A stretch of 64,000 nucleotides of DNA from Clostridia bacterium (GTDB taxonomy: Bacteria; Bacillota; Clostridia; Christensenellales; Borkfalkiaceae): assembly GCA_017457225.1 (NCBI GenBank), contig JAFTHW010000013.1:1-64000 (forward strand), given 5' to 3'. A program made the translations under genes and the position numbers. The stretch's first letter is position 1; the number at the start of each line of letters is the position of its first letter. Under the pieces are notes generated by a model. The model was not told the DNA's origin. It did not search any database and saw only the letters and a list, made by a program, of their open reading frames with translations. Shown here piece after piece: positions 57,110 through 64,000 of the stretch.

Positions 57110-58306
57110 TCAATCCGCGACGTAGCAGATCTTAATACCCTTTTGCGCCACGTTGACTTCCATCGCTTCGTTGAGTTGGTCGAGCGGGAACGTATGCGTA
57201 ATCAGATCCTTGATGGGAATGTTCATTTCTCTTGCTTGCCGCAGGAACGCCATCGTCGTAGGATAATCGTCCGCGCTGTAATCCCACGAGCCGACAATGT
57301 TGATTTCCTTGTTACACATCGCAAAGTGAGGATTTACGGTATATTCGCCATTGTTTACGAAAAAGCCCATTTCACAAAGCCCGCCGCCGCGACGGATATA
57401 TTCGTAAATATCTTTCGCCGCCGCAGGAGCGCCCGTGCATTGGAACACAAAGTCCGCGCCCACGCCGTTCGCTACGCTCTTAACTTTCTTTACTCTTTCT
57501 TCGAGCGTCGTCATTTCACGGAAATTGATCACCGTCTTCGCGCCGAGCTTTTTCGCCATTTCCAAACGCATCGGCGTACCGTCGATTGCGATGATATGGT
57601 TAATACCCGCCGCGCGCAAAACGCTGATCATAACGAGCCCTACGGGTCCGAGCCCTTGAATCAACACTTTGGAATTGAAATTCAAAAGCCCCGTCGTATT
57701 CGCTCTCTTCAACGCGTGTACGCAAACGCAAGCAAGTTCGAGAATCATTCTTTCTTTGAGGTCAAGATCGTTTACGACAAAATACGTCGTGCCCTTGCCT
57801 CTGATCAAAAGATGCGTTGCAAACCAACCCACGAAAGGATTCTGTTCACTGTGAGGAGTCAACCCGAATACGGCTTGCTTATCGCAAAGATTGGTATTTG
57901 CGGGATGGTTACGGCAAACGTGACACTCACCGCAGCTGATAACGCTCGTTACGATCTTATCGCCCACTTTGATCGGCTTACCCGAAGTATCCGTCTTGAC
58001 GTTTTTACCGAGCGCGATAACTTCACCCGTACCCTCGTGTCCGAGCGTTACGGGAATCAATCCAAAGGGATCGCCTTTCCATTCGTGTACGTCCGTACCG
58101 CAAACGCCGCAGCCCTCTACTTTTACGAGAATATCGTCGTCCTGCAAAGCAGGAATCGCAAATTCTTTCACTTCGATTTTCTTCGCCGCCGTGAGCATTG
58201 CCACTTTCCCCGTTTTGGGAACTTTTCCGGCAGGTCTTGCGCCGCCGTCCATTTCCCCGAGGATCTTACGAACGATGCTTTCTACTTGAGAAGAAGTAAT
58301 ATTCAT
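57110..58306 (-). CDS. Zinc alcohol dehydrogenase with encapsulation peptide
   Basis: A 398-residue medium-chain dehydrogenase. Residues 1-20 form an amphipathic helix (SSQVESIVRKILGEM) followed by a Gly/Pro linker: a typical encapsulation peptide. GCGVCGTDVHEWKG and GHEGTGEV hold the catalytic zinc ligands, a Cys-rich loop (CGECHVC) the structural zinc, and GLGPVGLV the NAD site. It would reduce propionaldehyde to propanol (or lactaldehyde to propanediol) and recycle NAD+ in the lumen. Confidence 0.92.
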   Translation of the reverse strand: MNITSSQVESIVRKILGEMDGGARPAGKVPKTGKVAMLTAAKKIEVKEFAIPALQDDDILVKVEGCGVCGTDVHEWKGDPFGLIPVTLGHEGTGEVIALGKNVKTDTSGKPIKVGDKIVTSVISCGECHVCRNHPANTNLCDKQAVFGLTPHSEQNPFVGWFATHLLIRGKGTTYFVVNDLDLKERMILELACVCVHALKRANTTGLLNFNSKVLIQGLGPVGLVMISVLRAAGINHIIAIDGTPMRLEMAKKLGAKTVINFREMTTLEERVKKVKSVANGVGADFVFQCTGAPAAAKDIYEYIRRGGGLCEMGFFVNNGEYTVNPHFAMCNKEINIVGSWDYSADDYPTTMAFLRQAREMNIPIKDLITHTFPLDQLNEAMEVNVAQKGIKICYVAD

Positions 58307-58321
58307 TCTAGTTCACTCCTT

Positions 58322-59779
58322 TTAAATAATTCTGAATGCGTCCGAAAGTACGCACCTTCTAAATCTGGTAAAACTCCGTGCGCTCGTCAAGCCCTCGCCG
58401 GTAGGTCCTGCGATCGTGAAGGTCGTATGCCCCTCTCCGCCGAACCCGATGCCCGCATACGACGGCGCGTTCTTTACGAAAATCGTCGTTTCCACCGCTC
58501 TTGCAAACCGAGTCAAATGGTCGATATTTTTCGAGTGCATATGCGCCGTATGACGGTTTCCGTGTTCCGCTTTGACCGCGAGATCGATCGCCTCATCGAT
58601 GTCGTTTACCCGCACGATGGGCAGAATGGGCATCATCAATTCGTGCTGTACGAACGGATGCTCAAAGCCCGTCTCGCAGATAATACATCTCACGTCGTTG
58701 CCAACGCTTACCCCGATCTTTTCGAGCAATACCGCCGCGTCACGACCGACGCAATCCCTGCTGATCGTCTTTTTCACAATCCCCGTCTTGGGATTTTTTA
58801 CGTCCACAAGCACGATGTTTGCGAGTTTTTCCGCCTGTTCCGCCGTAATCTTATACGCGCCGTGATTCTGCATTTCGGAAATGAGCTCGTCCGCAATATT
58901 CTTGAATGCGAATACTTCCTTTTCCGCAATACAAGGCAAGTTGTTATCAAACGAGCATCCGTCGATAATATCCTTCGCCGCCTTTTTCACGTCCGCTGTA
59001 TCATCAACGATGACGGGAGGATTTCCCGCGCCCGCGCCGATGGCTTTCTTACCGCTCGACAAAACGCTCTTGACAACGCCGGGTCCGCCCGTACAAACGA
59101 GCAAACGGATATTGGGATGTTTATACATAATTTGCGCCGAATCCAACGTAGGTTTGATCACCGAAGCGACCAACACGCTAGGTCCGCCCGCCGCCGCGCT
59201 CGCACGGTTTACGAGATCGACCGCATAATTCGACGTAGCGATCGCGTTGGGGTGGGGGTTGAATACCACGCCGTTGCCCGCAGCGATCATACCGATACTG
59301 TTACAAATCACCGTTTCCGAAGGGTTGGTACTGGGAGTGATACTGCCGACCACGCCAAAGGGCGCCATTTCCGTCAACGTCAAGCCGTAATCGCCCGTCT
59401 TGACCTGCGCCACGATGTCAGCCGTTCCGGGAGTCTTGTCCGCCACGAGGATGTGCTTCGCAGTCTTATGCGCCACGCGCCCCATCTTCGTTTCCGCCAC
59501 ACCGAGTTCCGCCATCGTAGGAGCTTCGCTCCGACACAGATCTCGGATTGCGGAAATAACTTTTTCCCGTTCCTCCAGGGACATTGCGCGTACGGCTTTA
59601 TACCCTGCCGTCGCCGCGTCGATCGCGTCGTTCATATCCGCGTAAACGCCGATATATTTGCGAGAATTATACTGCGACCCATCCCAACTGTTCTTCACGG
59701 CAGAAGCGCCGCCGCCGAGGCTTTTAATGACCGCTTGGATCACTTCCTCGATCTGGGCTTCCGTCCAATTAATAGCCAT
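58322..59779 (-). CDS. pduP: CoA-acylating propionaldehyde dehydrogenase
   Basis: A 485-residue aldehyde dehydrogenase making propionyl-CoA and NADH. The N-terminal helix (TEAQIEEVIQAVIKSL) plus linker is an encapsulation peptide. FGVVGSITPSTNPSETV is the CoA/NAD binding stretch and LLVCTGGPGVV contains the catalytic Cys; GAGNPPVIVDDTAD follows. It supplies the substrate for PduL. Confidence 0.94.
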   Translation of the reverse strand: MAINWTEAQIEEVIQAVIKSLGGGASAVKNSWDGSQYNSRKYIGVYADMNDAIDAATAGYKAVRAMSLEEREKVISAIRDLCRSEAPTMAELGVAETKMGRVAHKTAKHILVADKTPGTADIVAQVKTGDYGLTLTEMAPFGVVGSITPSTNPSETVICNSIGMIAAGNGVVFNPHPNAIATSNYAVDLVNRASAAAGGPSVLVASVIKPTLDSAQIMYKHPNIRLLVCTGGPGVVKSVLSSGKKAIGAGAGNPPVIVDDTADVKKAAKDIIDGCSFDNNLPCIAEKEVFAFKNIADELISEMQNHGAYKITAEQAEKLANIVLVDVKNPKTGIVKKTISRDCVGRDAAVLLEKIGVSVGNDVRCIICETGFEHPFVQHELMMPILPIVRVNDIDEAIDLAVKAEHGNRHTAHMHSKNIDHLTRFARAVETTIFVKNAPSYAGIGFGGEGHTTFTIAGPTGEGLTSARSFTRFRRCVLSDAFRII

Positions 59780-59801
59780 TTTATTCTCCTTCTTAGCCGT
59801 C

Positions 59802-60557
59802 TTATTTACCGAGAGCCGCCAAAACTTTCTTCGTAATCGCTTCTACCAACTCGTCCTTGCTGCAATTACAGGAAACGGGTTTTTCCTCTTCGATTTCGAT
59901 ACCGGGGTGACGTCCGGGCAAGTTCATTTTTTTACGGAGATCCATAAGCTTCTTGAGCTGATCGTTGGGAATTTCGTGAACCGCGCCCAGCTCCATTGCG
60001 TGCTTACAGATGATTGCGTTGAATTCTACTTCTTCCATAATGAAGAACGCTTTCGTCAAGTTGCAGCCAACGGTCAACGCGCCGTGGTTACGAAGCAAGA
60101 ACGCGTCGTGATCCTGAAGATAAGGTTCGAGCGAATCGGGAATTTCCATCGTGGAGGGAGTACCGTAATCACAGGTAGGTACGTCGCCGATGGTCAAAAC
60201 CGCTTCGGGAAGAATGTATTGGTCAAGGTCGATGTCCGCAACCGTGAACGCCGTAGCAACGGGAGGGTGCGCGTGAACGACCGCCTTTACGTCGGGACGT
60301 TCGCGATACACTCTCATATGCATCTTAATTTCGGAAGAAGGATTGAGTTTCCCTTCCAACTTCTTGCCGTTTTCGTCAACTTTAATGATCATATCGGGAG
60401 TCAACGAACCCTTGGAAACGCCGGTAGGCGTGCAATAGTATTCGTGATCGTTGATCTTTACGGAAATGTTACCGTCGTTTGCGGCAACGAATCCCTTTGC
60501 GTACAACTTGTGACCTACTTCACAGATTTCTTTTTTGATTTCAAATGGAGATTTCAT
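59802..60557 (-). CDS. fucA: Class II aldolase (L-fuculose/rhamnulose phosphate type) with C-terminal encapsulation peptide
   Basis: A 251-residue zinc aldolase. NDGNISVKI, VVHAHPPVATAF (HxH zinc ligands), a catalytic Glu region and LRNHGALTVGCNL are typical of FucA-like enzymes. The C-terminus has an acidic linker followed by an amphipathic helix (KDELVEAITKKVLAALGK), an encapsulation peptide, so cleavage of the sugar phosphate to DHAP and lactaldehyde probably takes place in or at the compartment. Confidence 0.9.
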   Translation of the reverse strand: MKSPFEIKKEICEVGHKLYAKGFVAANDGNISVKINDHEYYCTPTGVSKGSLTPDMIIKVDENGKKLEGKLNPSSEIKMHMRVYRERPDVKAVVHAHPPVATAFTVADIDLDQYILPEAVLTIGDVPTCDYGTPSTMEIPDSLEPYLQDHDAFLLRNHGALTVGCNLTKAFFIMEEVEFNAIICKHAMELGAVHEIPNDQLKKLMDLRKKMNLPGRHPGIEIEEEKPVSCNCSKDELVEAITKKVLAALGK

Positions 60558-60586
60558 AAGTTTTTCCTTTCCTTTATATTATTTTT

Positions 60587-61777
60587 TTATTTTGTCAAAT
60601 TTTGGGTGTCAAGCGCGATCATATATTCCTCGTTGGTGGGAATAACGTACGTCTTGACTTTCGCGCCTTTCGCGCTGATATCGGCGATCTCGCCGCGGGG
60701 GCAGGACTTGTTGAACGCTTCGTCGATTTCCACGCCCAAGAATTCCATATTTTTGCAAACGTCCTCACGGAGCTGTCTGTCGTTTTCCCCGATGCCCGCC
60801 GTGAACACCAGCGCGTCCCCACCGTTCATCTCCGCCACGTACGAACCGATAATCTTCTTAATGTTATGTACGAGGATTTTGAGCGCCAATTCCGCGCGCG
60901 CGTTTCCGTTTTCCGCGGCCGTGCAAATATCTCTGCAATCGCTGGAAACTCCCGAAACGCCGTAGAGCCCCGATTCTTTATTCAAAAGCGTATCCACTTC
61001 CTCTGCGGTATACCCTTTTACTTTTTGGATATAGGTTACCACGGTCGGATCGATCGCGCCGCTTCTCGTTCCCATCGGCACGCCGTCCTGCGGCGTAAAG
61101 CCCATCGAAGTATCCACCGCTTTCCCGTTCACCGTCGCCGTAATGGACGAACCGTTCCCAAGATGACAAGTGATGATCTTCGCATTCGGATTCCCCAACA
61201 GTTCCGCCGCTTTGCCGGCAACGTATCTATGGGAAGTCCCGTGGAATCCGTACCGTCTGATCTTATATTCTTCATACAACTTATAGGGAATGGGATATAC
61301 GTACGCTTCTTCTTTCATATCCGAATAATAGGACGTATCGAACACCCCGACGTGGTTTGCCTTGGGCATTACCTCTTTACAAGCCTTAAATCCGCTGATC
61401 GCAGGAGGTCCGTGCAAAGGATTGAGTCCTACGATGCTTTCGAGATATTTCATTTCCTCTTCGCCGAGCACCGAAGACTTTCTGAGTTTCTCGCCCCCGT
61501 GCGCGAAACGGTGACCTACCGCCGCAATCTCGTCTACGCTGCCGATCACGCCCAACTCTTTGTCCGTCAAAAGCGCCAACACCGCCGCGATCGCCGCGCG
61601 ATGATCGGGAAACGCTGCCGAAGCTTGATAATCTTTTTTCCCGGGACACTTATGCGTTACCAAACCGTCGATCCCGATCCTCTCGCAATTCCCCTTCGCA
61701 AGTACTTTCTGTTCGTCCATATCGAACAGTTGGTACTTCAACGAAGAACTCCCTGCGTTTACTACCAGAATTTTCAT
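60587..61777 (-). CDS. ackA: Acetate/propionate kinase
   Basis: A 396-residue ASKHA kinase. VVNAGSSSLKYQLF (residues 4-17), GHRFAHGGE, YGFHGTSHRYVAG, HLGNGSSITA and FTAGIGEN are diagnostic. In this operon it makes ATP from propionyl-phosphate produced by PduL. No encapsulation peptide is seen, so it is probably cytosolic. Confidence 0.95.
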   Translation of the reverse strand: MKILVVNAGSSSLKYQLFDMDEQKVLAKGNCERIGIDGLVTHKCPGKKDYQASAAFPDHRAAIAAVLALLTDKELGVIGSVDEIAAVGHRFAHGGEKLRKSSVLGEEEMKYLESIVGLNPLHGPPAISGFKACKEVMPKANHVGVFDTSYYSDMKEEAYVYPIPYKLYEEYKIRRYGFHGTSHRYVAGKAAELLGNPNAKIITCHLGNGSSITATVNGKAVDTSMGFTPQDGVPMGTRSGAIDPTVVTYIQKVKGYTAEEVDTLLNKESGLYGVSGVSSDCRDICTAAENGNARAELALKILVHNIKKIIGSYVAEMNGGDALVFTAGIGENDRQLREDVCKNMEFLGVEIDEAFNKSCPRGEIADISAKGAKVKTYVIPTNEEYMIALDTQNLTK

Positions 61778-61855
61778 TGTTTTCCACCTTCTTTGTATTT
61801 ACTTTCTCTTTGCGATGATTTCTTTTTCAAACGCTTCCTCGTATTCGGAAGCCAT

Positions 61856-63244
61856 TTACAAAACCACTTCGTTAATATCGAACGAATTTTTAATAATCTC
61901 TCTGCCTTGTTGTACGCTTTCCAGCTCTCCGCTGCCGACCATCTGCATCATCAGATTTCCGATCGCCGTACCCTCCGCAGGTCCGGTAATAATCTGCTTG
62001 CCCGTATATTTCGCCGTCAATTCGTTAAGAAGCGTATTCTTGCTTCCGCCGCCGATGATATTGAGCGTTTGATACGTTTCTTCCGTAACCCCTTCGAGCG
62101 CTTGCAACGCCTCGCCGTAGAACTTCGCCAAGCTGTTATAAATGACGTACGCCATCTCCCCGACGGAAAGTTTTCTCCCCACCGCCTCGTTGATGGTATC
62201 GATCATGCTTTCGGGAGCAAGGAATCTCTGATCGTTGACGTGAATCACGTCCTCTACGGGATTCTCTCTCGCCATATCCGCAAGCTCGGAGAAACTGTAT
62301 TTGTCCCCAAGTTCGTGCCGAACCTGCTGAATCATCCAAAGCCCCATAATATTGATCTGCAAACGGAACGTACTGTTGATGCTTCCCTCGTTGGAATACC
62401 CCGCTTCTCTCGCCGCCTCGCCCGTTTGCGCGACGTTTTGTTCCACGCCGAGCAGCGACCACGTACCGCTGGAGATATAGGGAGTCTGCCCGCTCAAGGG
62501 CGCGGCAAGCACCGCGCTACCCGTATCGTGCGTCGCAGGCAAAACGACTTTCGCCTTATACCCAACGAACGCCGCAACCTCGTCGGTGAATTCTCCCACG
62601 AGCGTTCCCGGCTGAGAAAGTTCTTGAAAGAGTTCTTTTTTATATCCGAGTTTTTCAATAATCTCCGTATCCCATTGATGCGTTTTCGCATTGATCATAC
62701 CCGTCGTCGTGCCTTCGGTGTATTCCTGCTTCTTCACGCCCGTCAAACGGAAATGGAAATAATCGGGAAGCTGCAAAAACGACTCCGCTTTCTCCATTCT
62801 GCCCGTCATCACGTCGTCCATCAGTTGGTAGATCGTGTTGAAATAATCAAAGCGCATACCCGTCTTTTCATACAGCGCGTTAAACGGAATCTTTTCGTGC
62901 ACGACGGGAACGGATTTTTCCATTCTGGAATCACGGTAGCAATACGTGCCGCCGATCACTTGATCGTCTTTATCGAGGAGCGCGTAATCCACGCCCCAAG
63001 TATCTACGCCGACCGAGTACGGAATTTTTCCGAGTTCTTTCGCTTTTTTGAGTCCGTTCAAGATCTCCTGAAACAAATCCTCGTACGGCCACATCCAATG
63101 CTCTTTCCCATCGAATCCGATCAACGTTTTCGGGCCGTTTTGAAAACGGTAGATCTCTTCCGTGATCATTTTTCCGTTCTCGATATACCCCAAAATATGT
63201 CTGCCCGACGAAGCGCCGATGTCGATTGCAAGATAATATTTCAT
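61856..63244 (-). CDS. rhaB: Rhamnulokinase
   Basis: A 462-residue FGGY kinase phosphorylating L-rhamnulose (L-fuculose kinase is the alternative). DIGASSGRHI (residues 8-17), VGVDTWGVDYALLD, the YRDSRM loop and THDTGSAVLAAPL are typical of RhaB. It is the first gene of the microcompartment operon, preceded by AGGAATTGGG and the promoter at 63302-63330. Isomerase and transporter genes are not within the window. Confidence 0.9.
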   Translation of the reverse strand: MKYYLAIDIGASSGRHILGYIENGKMITEEIYRFQNGPKTLIGFDGKEHWMWPYEDLFQEILNGLKKAKELGKIPYSVGVDTWGVDYALLDKDDQVIGGTYCYRDSRMEKSVPVVHEKIPFNALYEKTGMRFDYFNTIYQLMDDVMTGRMEKAESFLQLPDYFHFRLTGVKKQEYTEGTTTGMINAKTHQWDTEIIEKLGYKKELFQELSQPGTLVGEFTDEVAAFVGYKAKVVLPATHDTGSAVLAAPLSGQTPYISSGTWSLLGVEQNVAQTGEAAREAGYSNEGSINSTFRLQINIMGLWMIQQVRHELGDKYSFSELADMARENPVEDVIHVNDQRFLAPESMIDTINEAVGRKLSVGEMAYVIYNSLAKFYGEALQALEGVTEETYQTLNIIGGGSKNTLLNELTAKYTGKQIITGPAEGTAIGNLMMQMVGSGELESVQQGREIIKNSFDINEVVL

Positions 63245-63301
63245 TTCCCAATTCCTCTGCTTTTTTACGGCGTTTTCTTGAGCCGCTTTTTTACCATATT
63301 C

Positions 63302-63330
63302 ATTATATCATATATTTTTATTTTTGTCTA
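63302..63330 (-). promoter_or_regulatory. Promoter of the microcompartment operon
   Basis: Minus-strand -35 TAGACA (63325-63330), 17-base spacer, -10 TATAAT (63302-63307). A TATGTTC half-site lies three bases upstream of the -35. Confidence 0.8.
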
Positions 63331-63332
63331 TA

Positions 63333-63383
63333 TATGTTCGAAAGATTGACAAAAAAAAATTAGAGTGCTATAATATGAACATA
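63333..63383. promoter_or_regulatory. Candidate DeoR operator flanking the regulator promoter
   Basis: TATGTTC (63333-63339) and GAACATA (63377-63383) form a widely spaced inverted repeat enclosing the deoR-like promoter and abutting the operon promoter, suited to a multimeric repressor acting on both directions. Confidence 0.5.
63346..63374 (+). promoter_or_regulatory. Promoter of the DeoR-family regulator
   Basis: -35 TTGACA (63346-63351), 17-base spacer, -10 TATAAT (63369-63374): full consensus. Confidence 0.85.
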
Positions 63384-63443
63384 AACAAACAAAAACGCGC
63401 AAAAAATGAGCAAAAACCGAGCAAAAACGGATAAGGAGACGAT

Positions 63444-64000
63444 ATGGCGCTGACCGAAAGACAAAACGAGATTTTAAACATCTTAAAAGAGAACAAAAAA
63501 GCGAGCGTAAAAGCCTTGGCAAAAGCCCTTTTCGTGAGTGAAGCGACGATCCGCAGAGACTTTACGGAAATGCAAAGTATGGGGCTTGTAGAACGGAGTC
63601 ACGGCGGCGCGATTTTGCCTGAAAACGCGGAAGAAATTTCCATTTTCTTCCGAATGGAGAAAAACGCGAACGAAAAGGAACGGGCGGTGACGAAAGCGCT
63701 TCCGCATATCCCGACGTTCAAATCGATGTTTATCGACGGCTCTTCCACGGCGCTTGCCTTAGCGGAGCGAATCGACCTCAACCACAAGACGGTGGTGACG
63801 AACAGTCTACCCACCGCCTTGCAACTCTCGAAAAAGCCCAACGTGAATTTAATTATGCTCGGCGGGAACGTACATTTCAACACCAACTCCGCCACGGGGA
63901 GTTGGACGGCTCGTCAATTAGAGGATTTTTCTTTGGATTTAATGATCTCGTCCTGCGCGGCGGTACAGAACGGAATCGCATACGACCGTTCGCTAGATCA
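63444..64000 (+). CDS. DeoR-family transcriptional regulator, 3' end beyond the window
   Basis: The first 185 or so residues are present. The N-terminal helix-turn-helix reads VKALAKALFVSEATIRRDFTEMQSMGLVERSHGGA, the classic DeoR pattern, followed by the sugar-phosphate sensing domain (FIDGSSTALALAE; VVTNSLPTALQL; LGGNV). ATAAGGAG precedes the start. Divergent from the microcompartment operon and sharing its control region, it most likely represses that operon until a deoxyhexose phosphate intermediate appears. Confidence 0.92.
   Translation, partial: MALTERQNEILNILKENKKASVKALAKALFVSEATIRRDFTEMQSMGLVERSHGGAILPENAEEISIFFRMEKNANEKERAVTKALPHIPTFKSMFIDGSSTALALAERIDLNHKTVVTNSLPTALQLSKKPNVNLIMLGGNVHFNTNSATGSWTARQLEDFSLDLMISSCAAVQNGIAYDRSLD

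Noticed and set aside
56795..59836. A 1013-codon open frame on the plus strand opposite the shell, alcohol dehydrogenase and pduP genes
   Set aside because: It is the antisense of highly conserved genes; its translation is Arg/His/Phe-rich with no recognisable domain, as expected from GC-biased codon positions.
60602..63349. A 915-codon open frame on the plus strand opposite fucA-ackA-rhaB
   Set aside because: Antisense shadow of conserved kinases; it also spans the rhaB promoter and has no plausible ribosome binding site.
63441..64000. Minus-strand frames opposite the DeoR-family gene
   Set aside because: The plus-strand frame has a consensus promoter, a Shine-Dalgarno and clear DeoR motifs; the opposite frames have none.

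Overview
The window comes from a spore-forming, low-to-mid GC Clostridia-type Firmicute. The evidence is the sporulation set (SpoVAC, SpoVAD, SpoVAE, CwlD, YunB, SigH), strong Shine-Dalgarno sequences, consensus -35/-10 promoters with 17-base spacers, and Firmicute operon orders (mrnC-rlmB-sigH, dnaX-ybaB-recR, rpsF-ssb-rpsR). The many divergent or unrecognised membrane and surface proteins suggest an uncultured gut lineage (perhaps Christensenellales-like). That placement is inference only.

Layout. 1-7.7 kb: sugar-ABC ATPase (msmX type), amidohydrolase plus peptidase T, then tyrS-yigZ-BspA-like lipoprotein behind a candidate tyrosine-rich leader-peptide attenuator. 7.8-10.6 kb: WYL regulator, murG, yunB. 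10.6-14.4 kb: spoVA genes with a GH20 hexosaminidase between spoVAC and spoVAD. 14.7-28.7 kb: mostly housekeeping (gpsA, recR, ybaB, dnaX, sigH, rlmB, mrnC, cwlD, rsfS, nadD-yqeK fusion, nnrD, birA, recX), plus a catalytically unlikely DeoC-like protein and several membrane proteins. 28.9-34.3 kb: a phosphoribosyltransferase, a large repeat-bearing surface protein, a candidate structured RNA, a cysteine-rich secreted protein and rpsF-ssb-rpsR. 34.4-47.4 kb: mntP with a yybP-ykoY type riboswitch, tRNA-Arg(ACG) beside duplicated repeats, ROK kinase, PAS-PP2C phosphatase, lipid kinase, cca, glpK, galK, csp, uppP and an ABC-2 exporter.

47.5-63.3 kb is a single-strand operon for a glycyl-radical bacterial microcompartment of the fucose/rhamnose (1,2-propanediol) type. 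In transcription order it encodes rhamnulokinase, acetate/propionate kinase, class II aldolase, CoA-acylating aldehyde dehydrogenase, alcohol dehydrogenase, four hexameric shell proteins, PduL (frameshifted here), a pentamer vertex protein, a PduS-like electron-transfer protein, a trimeric shell protein, the glycyl-radical diol dehydratase and its activase, a PduU/EutS-like shell protein, a PduV/EutP-like GTPase, a ParA-type ATPase and a small Lys/Ala-rich protein. Inferred pathway: deoxyhexulose phosphate is cleaved to DHAP and lactaldehyde, lactaldehyde is reduced to 1,2-propanediol, dehydrated to propionaldehyde inside the shell, then converted to propanol and to propionyl-CoA/propionyl-phosphate with ATP made by the kinase. 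A divergent DeoR-family gene, cut by the right edge, shares the promoter region and is the likely regulator.

The points most worth follow-up are the tyrS leader peptide, the structured RNA at 32.3 kb, the ParA/small-protein pair as a possible compartment-positioning system, the broken pduL, the DeoC-like pseudoenzyme and a short motif recurring at gene junctions.
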